DNA from: Larsenimonas suaedae
GTDB lineage: Bacteria > Pseudomonadota > Gammaproteobacteria > Pseudomonadales > Halomonadaceae
Direction of reading: 5' to 3'
NCBI RefSeq assembly: GCF_023712105.1
Contig: NZ_JAMLJI010000004.1
Location: 124,001 to 188,000 of the forward strand
Length of the DNA: 64,000 nt
The notes under the pieces were generated by a model. It saw nothing but the letters and a program-made list of their open reading frames with translations. It was not told the DNA's origin and searched no databases. The position numbers were made by a program, and so were the translations under genes. Shown piece after piece: positions 25,477-34,419 of the stretch (within the stretch, counting starts at the first letter, position 1; each line of letters begins with the position of its first letter).

Positions 25477-27189
25477 ATGACACGCATCATGGCAATCTCT
25501 CTATGTATTTTTGGCCTTCAGGCCGCAAGCGCCTGCGCTGCACAGAACGCCACGCAGGACGTCGCGGATCGGGTGTACATGAACGGCATCATCCATACCC
25601 AGGATGACGCGCGCACGAAGGCTCAGGCGGTCGCGATCAAAAACGGCACGTTCGTCGCGGTCGGGCGCGATCAGGACCTCAAGCGCTATATCGGCCCCGG
25701 CACCGAGGTGATGGATCTGCAGGGGAAAACGGTCATGCCCGGCATCATCGATGCCCACGGCCACTACGTGCGCGGATTCAAGCGTGAGCTGTTCAACTGT
25801 GATTTCCCGAGCAGCACTCCGGCGGCGGCCATTGCCGAGAAAGTCGAGGCCTGCGTTGAGCGGGCAAAGCCCGGCGAATGGGTTGTGGGTGGGGCTTGGG
25901 CCTCGAGCTACGCCAGTACCGGCACCGTCAATAAGGCCGTGCTGGATGCGGTGTCGCCCGATAATCCGGTCTATCTGCTCGATGACACTGGCCACAACGG
26001 CTACGTCAATTCAAGGGCGCTGGCGGCGGCCGGATTTACCAAAGAGAAAGCCCGCCAGATGCCTGCGATCGTCACCGATGACAGCGGCGAGCCCACCGGC
26101 ATTCTGCAGGAAGACGCCGCCGGCGCGCTGACCCGCATCATCCCGCCCATGAGCGATGAGAACTACCAGGCGGTGGTCAAGCACGCGGTCGAGAGGGCCA
26201 ATCGCTACGGCATTACCACCTTTGTAGAAGCGCGCACCGACCGACCCACGATTCGGGCCTATCACGATGTGGATGAAATGCACGGGCTGACGGCGCGGGT
26301 GGTGGCCTTTCTCCAGTACGGCACCGACTTCAACGAATCCCGCGAGACACAGCGCGAAACGCTCGATCAGCACCAGCGCTATCAGTCCAGAAACGTGGAG
26401 GCCAATAACGCCAAGTTCTACCTCGACGGCGTACCGCCAGCGTTTACTGCGGCCCTTTTAAGCCCCTATCAGGTCGATGCACTGCATGAGCATCATTTGC
26501 CGGACGATTTTCGCGGCACGCTTCGCATGAGCCCGGATACGCTGCGAAAGGACGCCATCGCGCTGGATCAACAGGGCATTACCCTCAAGTTTCACGCCGC
26601 AGGCGATGCGGCGGTGCGTGAGGCGCTGGATACGCTTGAGGCCGTGCGCAGGGCCAACCCCGACGGCCACCTTCACCACTCCATTGCCCATGTCGGCATG
26701 GCAAGCCCAAACGATTTGCCCCGGTTCAAGACGCTTGATGTCACGGCTGACATCGCCCCGCCGATCTGGGTCAAGGGGCCCTACAGCGACACCATGACCG
26801 AGGTGCTGGGCACGGCGCGCTACGCGCGAACGCCGCCCACGGCGGAGCTTTTGAAGGCCGGCGCGGTGATCGCCTATGGCTCCGACTGGCCTTCCATTGC
26901 CGCCTCGATCAACCCCTGGCCGTCGCTGGCCTCGATGGTGCACCGCGATATCGGCCCCGAGCAGAGCATTCCGCTTGAGGCCGCAATCGATACGATGACC
27001 CGCGGCGGCGCCTGGTCGGTCAATAAATCGGCCGAGATCGGCTCGATCGAGCCGGGCAAATCGGCCGACATGGTCGTTATCGACCGCGACCCGTTTGCCA
27101 TTTCGGCCGATGACATCGCAGACATTGAGGTGCTGTCGACGGTATTTCGCGGCAAGACGGTTTATCAGCGTGATCGAGTGGGTGAATAG
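25477..27189 (+). CDS. exported amidohydrolase (YtcJ-like, amidohydrolase 3 family)
   Basis: A 570-residue metal-dependent hydrolase with a signal peptide (MTRIMAISLCIFGLQAASACAAQ, split here by cleavage near residue 21), so it acts in the periplasm. Metal ligands: DAHGHY (about residue 90), FHAAGD (about 375), AHVG (about 405) and GSDWP (about 470). YtcJ-type enzymes cleave amide or carbamate-like bonds; substrate unknown. AGGAGG six bases before ATG 25477 fixes the start and excludes the repeat-encoded extension to 25372. Located behind a cytoplasmic amidase on the same strand. Confidence 0.88.
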   Translation: MTRIMAISLCIFGLQAASACAAQNATQDVADRVYMNGIIHTQDDARTKAQAVAIKNGTFVAVGRDQDLKRYIGPGTEVMDLQGKTVMPGIIDAHGHYVRGFKRELFNCDFPSSTPAAAIAEKVEACVERAKPGEWVVGGAWASSYASTGTVNKAVLDAVSPDNPVYLLDDTGHNGYVNSRALAAAGFTKEKARQMPAIVTDDSGEPTGILQEDAAGALTRIIPPMSDENYQAVVKHAVERANRYGITTFVEARTDRPTIRAYHDVDEMHGLTARVVAFLQYGTDFNESRETQRETLDQHQRYQSRNVEANNAKFYLDGVPPAFTAALLSPYQVDALHEHHLPDDFRGTLRMSPDTLRKDAIALDQQGITLKFHAAGDAAVREALDTLEAVRRANPDGHLHHSIAHVGMASPNDLPRFKTLDVTADIAPPIWVKGPYSDTMTEVLGTARYARTPPTAELLKAGAVIAYGSDWPSIAASINPWPSLASMVHRDIGPEQSIPLEAAIDTMTRGGAWSVNKSAEIGSIEPGKSADMVVIDRDPFAISADDIADIEVLSTVFRGKTVYQRDRVGE

Positions 27190-27213
27190 ACGCGCGGTGC
27201 ACCGGGGCCAGTC

Positions 27214-27250
27214 AAAAAAACGCCCCGGCCTTCGAGAGAGGGCCGGGGCG
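27214..27250 (-). terminator. intrinsic terminator for gabD
   Basis: On the - strand: stem CGCCCCGGCC / GGCCGGGGCG followed by seven T. Lies just beyond the gabD stop and also faces the end of the amidohydrolase gene. Confidence 0.9.
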
Positions 27251-27279
27251 ATGTCGATCAGGTGCGTTATGCGGGTGGG

Positions 27280-28731
27280 TTATTTGATCCCCATGCACAG
27301 GTACTTGACCTCGAGGTAGTCCTCGATGCCGTAGTGCGAGCCTTCGCGGCCGACGCCGGAGGCCTTGATGCCGCCAAACGGCGCGACTTCGGTCGAAATG
27401 ATGCCCTCGTTGATGCCGACCATGCCGTATTCGAGCGCCTCGCCCATGCGCCAGCAGCGGCCTATGTTCTGGGTGTAGACGTAAGCGGCCAGACCAAACG
27501 GGGTGTCGTTGGCCATGTCGATGGCCTGCTGCTCGGTCGTGAAGCGAAACAGCGGCGCGAGCGGGCCAAAGGTCTCTTCACTGGCCACGTCCATGTCAGG
27601 CGTCACGTCACCGAGCACGGTCGGCTCGAAGAAGCTGCCGCCGAGTGCGTGGGGCTTGCCGCCACACAGAACGCTCGCGCCGTGCTGGACGGCGTTGTCG
27701 ATGTGGGCCTGTACCTTCTCGACCGCCTTCTGGTTGATCAGCGGGCCTTGCTGGGCACCGTCTTCTTCGGCGGGGGCGACCTTGAGCGCGTTGACCGCCG
27801 CGACCAGCTTCTCGCTGAAGGCGTCATAAACCGCGTCGTGGACCAGGATGCGGTTGGTGCAGACGCAGGTCTGGCCGCTGTTGCGGAATTTTGAGGCGAT
27901 CGCGCCGTCGACGGCGGCGTCGAGGTCGGCATCGTCAAAGACGATGAACGGCGCGTTACCGCCAAGCTCCATACTGACCTTCTTGATGGTGCCGGCGCAC
28001 TCTTCCATCAGCTGGCGGCCAATCTCGGTGGAGCCGGTAAAGGAGAGCTTGCGGATAGTCTCGCTGTGGGTGAGTTCGGTGCCGATGTCTCCCGCGCGCC
28101 CGGCGACCACATTGAACACACCCGCCGGCACGCCCGCGCGCTCGGCAAGTTCAGCCAGTGCCAGCGCGGAAAGCGGCGTTTCGGAGGCCGGTTTAAGCAC
28201 CATGGTGCACCCGGCGGCCAGCGCCGGGCCCGCCTTGCGGGTGATCATCGCGATCGGGAAGTTCCACGGCGTGATGGCCGCGACCACCCCTACCGGCTGC
28301 TTGATCACGACCAGCCGGCGGTCGGGCTTGTCGTTTGGGATCACATCGCCGTAGATGCGCTTGCCTTCCTCGGCGAACCACTCGATGAAGCTGGCGCCGT
28401 AGTCGACCTCACCGCGGCTTTCGGCCAGCGGTTTTCCCTGTTCCGCACTCAGGATGCGGGCGAGGTCTTCCTTGTGCTCCTGCATCAGCGCAAACCAGCG
28501 CTTGAGGATCAGCGAGCGGGCTTTGGCGGTCATGTCGCGCCAGGCCGGAAGCGCGTTGTTGGCGGCCTCGATGGCGCGCTGGGTTTCGGCCTTGCCGACG
28601 CGGGCAACGGTTGCCACGGTGTCGCCGTTGGCCGGGTTGGTGACATCAAAGGTATCGCCGCTGTCGGCGTCGAGCCATTGGCCATCAATGTAGGCCTGCT
28701 GGCGGAGAAGACGGGCATCTGTAAGGTTCAT
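27280..28731 (-). CDS. gabD: succinate-semialdehyde dehydrogenase (NAD(P)+)
   Basis: A 483-residue aldehyde dehydrogenase closely following GabD: VTPWNFP-type motif (AITPWNFPIAMITRK), FTGSTEIGRQL, catalytic Glu in MELGGNAPFIV and catalytic Cys in NSGQTCVCTNR. It oxidises succinic semialdehyde, the HpaI product, to succinate. It follows hpaD and hpaI on the same strand and ends at a strong terminator, so it forms the last step of the pathway operon. ATG 28731 with AGGA upstream is chosen over the longer frame to 28872, which overlaps hpaI. Confidence 0.93.
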   Translation of the reverse strand: MNLTDARLLRQQAYIDGQWLDADSGDTFDVTNPANGDTVATVARVGKAETQRAIEAANNALPAWRDMTAKARSLILKRWFALMQEHKEDLARILSAEQGKPLAESRGEVDYGASFIEWFAEEGKRIYGDVIPNDKPDRRLVVIKQPVGVVAAITPWNFPIAMITRKAGPALAAGCTMVLKPASETPLSALALAELAERAGVPAGVFNVVAGRAGDIGTELTHSETIRKLSFTGSTEIGRQLMEECAGTIKKVSMELGGNAPFIVFDDADLDAAVDGAIASKFRNSGQTCVCTNRILVHDAVYDAFSEKLVAAVNALKVAPAEEDGAQQGPLINQKAVEKVQAHIDNAVQHGASVLCGGKPHALGGSFFEPTVLGDVTPDMDVASEETFGPLAPLFRFTTEQQAIDMANDTPFGLAAYVYTQNIGRCWRMGEALEYGMVGINEGIISTEVAPFGGIKASGVGREGSHYGIEDYLEVKYLCMGIK

Positions 28732-28813
28732 GAGTCGTCCTGGCGTTAGGGGCGGATAGGGCCCGGCCGGGGTCGGCCGAGCCTCGATAAACAAAAAGTG
28801 TCGAGGCGCTGGC

Positions 28814-29617
28814 TCAGTACACCGAGGAAGTCGGCAGTTCCGGGCCGTCGCCGTCCTTGAACTCGCCGGCAAGCGTTCTCAGGGCGCCCATCAATAGGCT
28901 GGTATCCACGCCCACCGCCACGAAGGTGGCGCCAAGCTCGAGATAGCGCCGGGCGAGCGTCTTGTTGGCCGATAGAATGCCGGCGGCCTTGCCGGCCGCT
29001 TGAATACGGCCGATGCCGTCTTCGATGGCGGATTGCACCTCGTCATGCCCCGGGTCGCCGCGATGACCGAGCGAGGCGCTTAAATCGGCCGGGCCGATGA
29101 AGACGCCGTCGACGCCTTCCACGGCGGCGATGTCATCGAGGTTCTCGAGCCCCTGTTTGGTCTCGATCTGAACCAGCAGGCAGACCTCGTCATCGGCGCG
29201 GTCGAGGTAGCCCGGAATCGAGTTCCAGCGCGACGCGCGGGCCAGCGCACTGCCGACCCCGCGAATGCCGTCCGGCGGGTAGCGGGTGGCGCGCACCAGC
29301 TCGCGGGCCTGCTCGGCGGTATCGACCATCGGCACTAAAAGGGTCTGAACGCCGATGTCGAGGTACTGCTTGATGGTCGCGGCGTCCCCCACCGGCGGGC
29401 GGGCGATCGGCTGAACCGGGTAGGGCGCCACGGCCTGAAGCTGTTCGAGGATGGTGCGCAGATCGTTCGGGGCGTGCTCGCCGTCAATCAGGAGCCAGTC
29501 GAAGCCTGCGTTGGCGGCAAGCTCGGCGCAGTAGCCGTTGGCAAGCCCGAGCCATAGGCCGATCTGGGCCTCCTTGCGGGCAAGGGCCTGTTTGAAGGTG
29601 TTGATGGGCATATCCAT
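28814..29617 (-). CDS. hpaI: 4-hydroxy-2-oxoheptanedioate aldolase
   Basis: Class II (metal-dependent) pyruvate aldolase of the HpcH/HpaI family, 267 residues. It splits 4-hydroxy-2-oxoheptane-1,7-dioate into pyruvate and succinic semialdehyde. Visible: [29 protein letters not shown] (in parts; catalytic His at the end), [23 protein letters not shown] (metal Glu) and [10 protein letters not shown] (metal Asp). AGGAG precedes ATG 29617. Sits between hpaD and gabD, so substrate hand-over within one operon is natural. Confidence 0.95.
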   Translation of the reverse strand: MDMPINTFKQALARKEAQIGLWLGLANGYCAELAANAGFDWLLIDGEHAPNDLRTILEQLQAVAPYPVQPIARPPVGDAATIKQYLDIGVQTLLVPMVDTAEQARELVRATRYPPDGIRGVGSALARASRWNSIPGYLDRADDEVCLLVQIETKQGLENLDDIAAVEGVDGVFIGPADLSASLGHRGDPGHDEVQSAIEDGIGRIQAAGKAAGILSANKTLARRYLELGATFVAVGVDTSLLMGALRTLAGEFKDGDGPELPTSSVY

Positions 29618-29696
29618 GGGGCGCTCCTCGCGTGGTGTGACGTGACATCAGAAAGACACATGACATCGTCAAGGCGTATTACATCGGAAAGACGTA

Positions 29697-30551
29697 TTAC
29701 ATCGGAAAGACGGCGTTGATCTGGCCGGTGCCGGAGCTTCCGAACGGGGCGGTGAGGATTTCGGCCGGGCGATCATAGCCCTCGCCAAGCACGCCCATCA
29801 GCATGGCGGTGTCGTGCATGCCGCCTTCGCCGTAGCAGTGGCCGGCGTACTCCGGCAGCATGGTGCGAAAGTCGTCGAACTTGCCCTCGCGCCACATCTC
29901 GACCACCCGAATGTCCATCTGGCGGTCGAACTCCCGCGACCAGCGGTGCATGTTTTCCTTGGCCTGGTTGTTGTCGGTGAAGCGGTGGGACAGCGACCCG
30001 GAGGCCAGCACCATGACCTTGTGATCGCTTGCCTCGATCGCCTCGCGCACCGCCTTGCCGAAACGAATGCTGTCGTTCAAATCGTGCCAGGCGTCCCAGG
30101 CCGCGATGGACACCACCTTGAAGGCGTCCTCCTCGGCGGTATCCATGTGCATGTAGCGCATCGGCACCAGGGTGCCGTATTCGAGCTTGAGGCTCTCGAT
30201 GTTGTGCGCCATGGTGCGAATGTCGGACTGATTGGCATGCTCGGCGATCGCCTGGCCAAGTTCAGGGCAGCCGTCGTACTTGTAGGCCATGTTCTGGATG
30301 AAATGCGGCAATTCGTTGCTGGTGTACACGCCTTCGAAATGATCGCCGCAGTTGATGTGGTAGCCGCTGTTGACCAGCCAGTGGGTGTCGAACACCACGG
30401 CGACGTCTGCACCGAGCTCGCGGGCGCGCCGGCCGATTTCCTTGTGGCCGGCGATGGCCTCGGCGCGACAGCCGTAGTGCTCGCCCGGCTGCTCCGAGAG
30501 ATACATCGAGGGCACGTGTGTGATCTTGGCGGCAAGTACGAGTTCACCCAT
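29697..30551 (-). CDS. hpaD: 3,4-dihydroxyphenylacetate 2,3-dioxygenase, LigB-type (class III)
   Basis: A 284-residue extradiol dioxygenase of the LigB superfamily, matching enterobacterial HpaD from its first residues (MGELVLAAKITHVPSMYLSE). It opens homoprotocatechuate to 5-carboxymethyl-2-hydroxymuconic semialdehyde using Fe(II). Conserved residues include DTHWLV, GSLSHRF and the C-terminal GTGQINAVFP. ATG 30551 has AAGGA eight bases upstream; a longer frame to 30719 runs back into hpaA and is rejected. First gene of the leftward hpaD-hpaI-gabD unit, divergent from hpaA. A second, unrelated enzyme for the same reaction is encoded at 33368. Confidence 0.93.
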   Translation of the reverse strand: MGELVLAAKITHVPSMYLSEQPGEHYGCRAEAIAGHKEIGRRARELGADVAVVFDTHWLVNSGYHINCGDHFEGVYTSNELPHFIQNMAYKYDGCPELGQAIAEHANQSDIRTMAHNIESLKLEYGTLVPMRYMHMDTAEEDAFKVVSIAAWDAWHDLNDSIRFGKAVREAIEASDHKVMVLASGSLSHRFTDNNQAKENMHRWSREFDRQMDIRVVEMWREGKFDDFRTMLPEYAGHCYGEGGMHDTAMLMGVLGEGYDRPAEILTAPFGSSGTGQINAVFPM

Positions 30552-30690
30552 GAGAAAATTCCTTGAAGCGGACGTGCGGGGCCGAAGGCCCTGGGCACGA
30601 GTCAGGCAGTGCCATGGAGTGGCGTGCCCGTCGGTGGTTAATATAGAGGCCTGTCGGGCGATTGCCCCGCGTAAGCCCAGGAGCGCAGCC
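30552..30690. promoter_or_regulatory. divergent hpaD / hpaA promoter region
   Basis: 139 bases between oppositely oriented starts. Only a half-site of the pathway palindrome (GTTAA near 30635) is present. HpaA, like other AraC activators next to their targets, probably acts here. Confidence 0.5.
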
Positions 30691-31590
30691 ATGGCGTTGG
30701 ACCCTATCCCCAACATCACGATCGGCCAGGAATACGATCAGCGATACGCCGATGCGACGGTGCACTACGATGCCCTCGGTCGCATGGCGGATTTCTACGG
30801 CCGAAACATGCCGGTGCATCATCACGACCGCTTCTTTCAGGTGCACTATGTCAAACGTGGCATGGTGCGGGTCTATCTGGACGAGCGGCAGTTTCACCAG
30901 CAAGGCCCGATGTTCTTTCTGACCCCGCCGACCGTACCGCACTCCTTCACCACCGAAGATGGCAGTGATGGCCACGTGCTGACGGTTCGCCAGCAGCTGG
31001 TGTGGTCGCTGCTCGAGGAGCTTCCAGAACTCGGCGACGCCTCGGCGGTGGCGCCCGTGTGTGTGGCAACCGGCCGGGTGAACGACGAGGCCCGGCTTGA
31101 CGTCAACCGCATCGAGCGGCTGTTCGACGAGCTTCGGCTCGAGTTCGAGGCCGACCGGCCGGGCCGGGAAGGCGCGCTGACCACGCTGACGCGACTGATC
31201 TTCGTGAGCCTCTTTCGGCTGTCGGCCAATTCGCTGACCGCCCAGAGCGTGCGTCACGACGACCTGTCGCTGTTTCACCGCTTCAATCTGGAGATCGAGG
31301 CCCATTACACCGCGCACTGGACGCTTGCCGACTACGCCCGTGCGCTCAATGTGACCGAGGCCCGGCTCAACAGCGTCTGCCGCCGCATCGCGGGCGTGCC
31401 CAGCAAGCGCGTGGTGCACGACCGGGTGATGCAGGAAGCGCGTCGCCTTCTGACCTTCACCCGCATGAGCGTAAACGAGATCGGCTATCAGCTCGGGTTT
31501 CAGGACCCGGGCTATTTCTGTCGATTCTTTGCACGTCATGCAGCCACCACCCCCTCTGGGTATCGTCGCGATCAGCCGGGCCATCGGTAG
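30691..31590 (+). CDS. hpaA: HpaA, AraC-family activator of hydroxyphenylacetate catabolism
   Basis: A 299-residue regulator with an N-terminal cupin (about 1-110; MPVHHHDRFFQVHYVKRG, PPTVPHSF) that binds the aromatic acid, and a C-terminal AraC helix-turn-helix pair (about 205-295). It matches HpaA, which activates the 4-hydroxyphenylacetate hydroxylase genes in E. coli in response to hydroxyphenylacetates. ATG 30691 follows AGGAG. The gene is inserted between two leftward hpa units and reads the opposite way. The usual HpaA target, hpaBC, is missing from the window. Confidence 0.93.
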   Translation: MALDPIPNITIGQEYDQRYADATVHYDALGRMADFYGRNMPVHHHDRFFQVHYVKRGMVRVYLDERQFHQQGPMFFLTPPTVPHSFTTEDGSDGHVLTVRQQLVWSLLEELPELGDASAVAPVCVATGRVNDEARLDVNRIERLFDELRLEFEADRPGREGALTTLTRLIFVSLFRLSANSLTAQSVRHDDLSLFHRFNLEIEAHYTAHWTLADYARALNVTEARLNSVCRRIAGVPSKRVVHDRVMQEARRLLTFTRMSVNEIGYQLGFQDPGYFCRFFARHAATTPSGYRRDQPGHR

Positions 31591-31602
31591 CGTGCCTGCC
31601 GC

Positions 31603-32403
31603 CTAGTCGAACGTCAGCGAAACGCTGCCGAACGCCCCGTAATCGGCCTCGATCCGGCTGCCAGAGGGGCATTCCACCGGGCCAATGAACGAGCCCGACA
31701 GGATGACCTGGCCGGCTTCGATCCGCTGACCGTAGGTCGCCATGCGCCGCGCAAGCCACACAAGACCCGTGACCGGGTCGTCCAGTACGCCTGCGCCAAG
31801 CCCGGTGGCCACCACGTCGTCGTTGTGCTTGACGATCGAGCCGACCCAGCGCAGGTCGAGCGCGCTCGGGTCATGACGCTCGGTCCCCAGCACGATGCCG
31901 GCGTTGGCGGCGTTGTCGGAGACGGTGTCGAAGATCACACGAGTCTGGCCGGTCTCCTCGTCCTTTCGAACGATGCGGGTATCGAGAATCTCGATCGCCG
32001 GCGTCACGTACTCGGTCGCGGCCAGCACGTCCTCGCGGGTGACGTCACCCTCAAGCGGCGCCTTCATCACAAACGCGATCTCGGCCTCGATGCGGGGCTG
32101 AATGAAGTGGCCCTTTGGAATCACGGCGCCGGTGTCATAGCGCATGTAGTCATAGAGCACGCCGCTGTCGGGGGTGTCGATGCCGAGCGCGTCCTGCATG
32201 ACCTTCGAGGTCAGCCCGATTTTCCAGCCGAGAATGGCGTGATCCCGGGTCTTTCGTGTCATCTGAGCGGTCTGGATCGCGTAGGCATCATCAAGCGTCA
32301 TGCCCGGATAGCGCTTCGAGAGAAGACCGATCTGTTTTCTGGATGCTTCCGCCGCCAGCAGGTCGTCGGCGGCGGCCGCAATCTGCGCGTCAGTCAGTGC
32401 CAT
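31603..32403 (-). CDS. hpaH: 2-oxo-hept-4-ene-1,7-dioate hydratase
   Basis: A 266-residue hydratase of the fumarylacetoacetate hydrolase-related MhpD/HpaH family. It adds water to 2-oxohept-4-ene-1,7-dioate to make the HpaI substrate, with a divalent metal. Visible: RYPGMTLDDAYAIQ, GWKIGLTSKVMQ, PRIEAEIAFVM (metal Glu) and LVWLARRMA. ATG 32403 has GGAGGA six bases upstream and overlaps the hpaG stop by 14 bases, so the two are coupled. Confidence 0.95.
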   Translation of the reverse strand: MALTDAQIAAAADDLLAAEASRKQIGLLSKRYPGMTLDDAYAIQTAQMTRKTRDHAILGWKIGLTSKVMQDALGIDTPDSGVLYDYMRYDTGAVIPKGHFIQPRIEAEIAFVMKAPLEGDVTREDVLAATEYVTPAIEILDTRIVRKDEETGQTRVIFDTVSDNAANAGIVLGTERHDPSALDLRWVGSIVKHNDDVVATGLGAGVLDDPVTGLVWLARRMATYGQRIEAGQVILSGSFIGPVECPSGSRIEADYGAFGSVSLTFD

Positions 32404-33277
32404 GCTCGTCCTCCACGCCATTGGTCAGCGTGCCGATGCCGTCCGCCTCGATTTCGATCACATCGCCCGGCTTGAGCCAGATCGGCGGATCAAAGCGCGC
32501 ACCGGCGCCGGTCGGCGTGCCGCAGACAATCACGTCGCCCGGCACCAGGGTGGTGAAGGTCGAGACGTAATTCACGATGTAGCGGAAATCGAACATCATT
32601 CGCGAGGTGCGATCGTTCTGGCGAACCTCGCCGTTGACGCGGGTGGTCAGTTCGATGTCATCAAGCTGATCGGCACGCTTGAACGGTACAAGCCAGGGGC
32701 CGATGGCACCGGTGGCGTCGAAGTTCTTGCCTTGCGTGACGTTGAACTTGGCGTGGCGGACCCAGTCGCGAATGGTGCCTTCGTTGCAAAGCGTGAGTGC
32801 GGCGATGTGCTCGTAGGCCTTTTCGCGGGAAATCCGGCGGCCGCCCTTGCCGATCACGATGGTGACTTCGCCCTCATAGTCGAGCTGCTCACTTTCCGGC
32901 GGACGCACCAGGTTCTCGTTATGGCCGACAAAGCTTCTCGGGAAGCGGATGAACAGCGACGGCTTGCTCGGGGCGGCCTGGCCGTCCTTGTATTCCTCGT
33001 TGCGCGAGGGGAAGTTGACGCCGACGCAGATCAGCTTTTCCGGATTGGCGATCGGGATCAGGTAGGTGACGTCTTCCTCGCGGTAGCTCGGGCTGCGGCC
33101 TTCGGCAACGGTCAGAAGCTCGTCGATGGCGCCGGCCTCGATCACTTCCTTGAGCCCCTTGAAGCGGCTGCCGAATTCCGGCGTCAGATCGACGATGCCA
33201 TCGTCGGTCACGACCCCGAAACGGTCGGCGCCGTTGGCACGAAAGGACGCGAGACGAGGGGGAAGGGCGTTACTCAT
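32390..33277 (-). CDS. hpaG: HpaG-type fumarylacetoacetate hydrolase family isomerase/decarboxylase
   Basis: A 295-residue FAH-fold enzyme: KLICVGVNF, LDYEGEVTIVIGKGGR (metal Glu pair), TLCNEGTIRDW, GDVIVCGTPTGAG and KPGDVIEIE. In this context it should decarboxylate 5-oxo-pent-3-ene-1,2,5-tricarboxylate to the HpaH substrate. In E. coli HpaG is a fused two-domain protein; here there is a single FAH domain, so the isomerase step may be done by the same protein or spontaneously. AGGAG precedes ATG 33277. Confidence 0.88.
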   Translation of the reverse strand: MSNALPPRLASFRANGADRFGVVTDDGIVDLTPEFGSRFKGLKEVIEAGAIDELLTVAEGRSPSYREEDVTYLIPIANPEKLICVGVNFPSRNEEYKDGQAAPSKPSLFIRFPRSFVGHNENLVRPPESEQLDYEGEVTIVIGKGGRRISREKAYEHIAALTLCNEGTIRDWVRHAKFNVTQGKNFDATGAIGPWLVPFKRADQLDDIELTTRVNGEVRQNDRTSRMMFDFRYIVNYVSTFTTLVPGDVIVCGTPTGAGARFDPPIWLKPGDVIEIEADGIGTLTNGVEDEHGTD

Positions 33278-33367
33278 GGGCTATCTCCTGACGGCCCGAG
33301 CAGTCTCGGGCCCTTTGAATCATGGGTGCGACGTGTGTGACGGTCGGTTATACAACTGCCTTTTGGC

Positions 33368-34348
33368 TCAGGGCGCGACGATCGGCGTGGCGTTGAGCTG
33401 GGCGTCCCTGGGGTCGAGGTTTTCAAACTCGGAGCCGTGCTCGAACCAGGACCGCGGTGCCGCAGCGCCCCACAGCGTCTGGCGCTGCGGATCCTTCAGA
33501 TCCCACTTGATCGCTTCCAGATCCGGATCGACGGTCTGGTAGTCCGAGCAGTAGATCTCGATGCGGTGGCCGTCCGGGTCGAGAATATAGAGGAAGAAGG
33601 CGTTGGAAATGCCGTGACGGCCCGGGCCACGCTCGATGTTGTCAACGTAGCCGGTGGTGGCCATCAAATCGCACAGATCGATGATATTAAGCGGTGTTGG
33701 CACCCAGAAGGCGGTGTGGTGTAGGCGCGGGCCGCGGCCGTTGGTGAAGGCCATGTCGTGTACGCCGCCCTTGCGGTGGGTCCAGGCCGCCCACAGCTTG
33801 CCGCTTTCCTCGTCTTCGGTGTATTCGGTCACGCGGAAGCCGAGCTGGTTGTAGAACGCGACCGCCTCATCGACGTCCGGCGAGAACAGGTTGAAGTGGT
33901 CGATGCGCAGCGGCTTGACGCCCTTGTAGAGCGCGTACTGCTGATGAATCGGGGCCAGCCGGTCCATCTTGAAGTACAGCTCGATTGGCACGTCGAAGCA
34001 GTCGGTGGTGCGAAGCGTGCGGCCCTGATAGGGGCGTTCGACCCACTCGACCGGATGGCCGTTCTTTTTGAACCAGTCGTGGGCCTTGTCGAGCTCGCCC
34101 TCGTCGAACACCTTGAACGACAGTGATTTAATCGTCGCGCTGTCGCTTTTTTCCAGCACAAGGCAGTGGTGGCCGCGTTCTTCCATGGCCCGCAGATAGA
34201 TGCGGTTATCGTCTTCATCGGTGACCTGAAGGCCGAGCGTATCGACGTAGAAGTGACGGCTCTTGGCCAGGTCACTGACGCCAAACACCACGTGGCTCAG
34301 GCGAATGATGTTGAAGTCGGGGTAAAGATTGGGCGTTGGAATAGGCAT
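33368..34348 (-). CDS. hpaD: 3,4-dihydroxyphenylacetate 2,3-dioxygenase, VOC type (type I extradiol)
   Basis: A 326-residue two-domain vicinal-oxygen-chelate extradiol dioxygenase, resembling homoprotocatechuate 2,3-dioxygenase of Brevibacterium and Arthrobacter along its length (DLAKSRHFYVDTLGL, RGHHCLVL, ERGPGRHGISNAFFLY). The metal triad fits H151 (IDHFN), H211 (LHHTAF) and E264 (HRIEIY). It lies in the hpaF-hpaE unit, directly after hpaE, so homoprotocatechuate is the likely substrate. It is unrelated in fold to the LigB-type enzyme at 29697 that catalyses the same cleavage. ATG 34348 follows AGGAG; the longer frame to 34423 overlaps hpaE. Confidence 0.92.
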   Translation of the reverse strand: MPIPTPNLYPDFNIIRLSHVVFGVSDLAKSRHFYVDTLGLQVTDEDDNRIYLRAMEERGHHCLVLEKSDSATIKSLSFKVFDEGELDKAHDWFKKNGHPVEWVERPYQGRTLRTTDCFDVPIELYFKMDRLAPIHQQYALYKGVKPLRIDHFNLFSPDVDEAVAFYNQLGFRVTEYTEDEESGKLWAAWTHRKGGVHDMAFTNGRGPRLHHTAFWVPTPLNIIDLCDLMATTGYVDNIERGPGRHGISNAFFLYILDPDGHRIEIYCSDYQTVDPDLEAIKWDLKDPQRQTLWGAAAPRSWFEHGSEFENLDPRDAQLNATPIVAP

Positions 34349-34419
34349 GATGAGACTCCTGATGTTGGACAATAAATGTTCGTCAGGCAGGGCGGCGTAG
34401 GCCGCCCTGCGTGGTGACA

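Noticed and set aside
30552-30719. 56-codon N-terminal extension of the LigB-type dioxygenase
   Set aside because: Runs through the divergent promoter into hpaA; the conserved family start MGELVLAAKITHVPS is at 30551 with AAGGA upstream.
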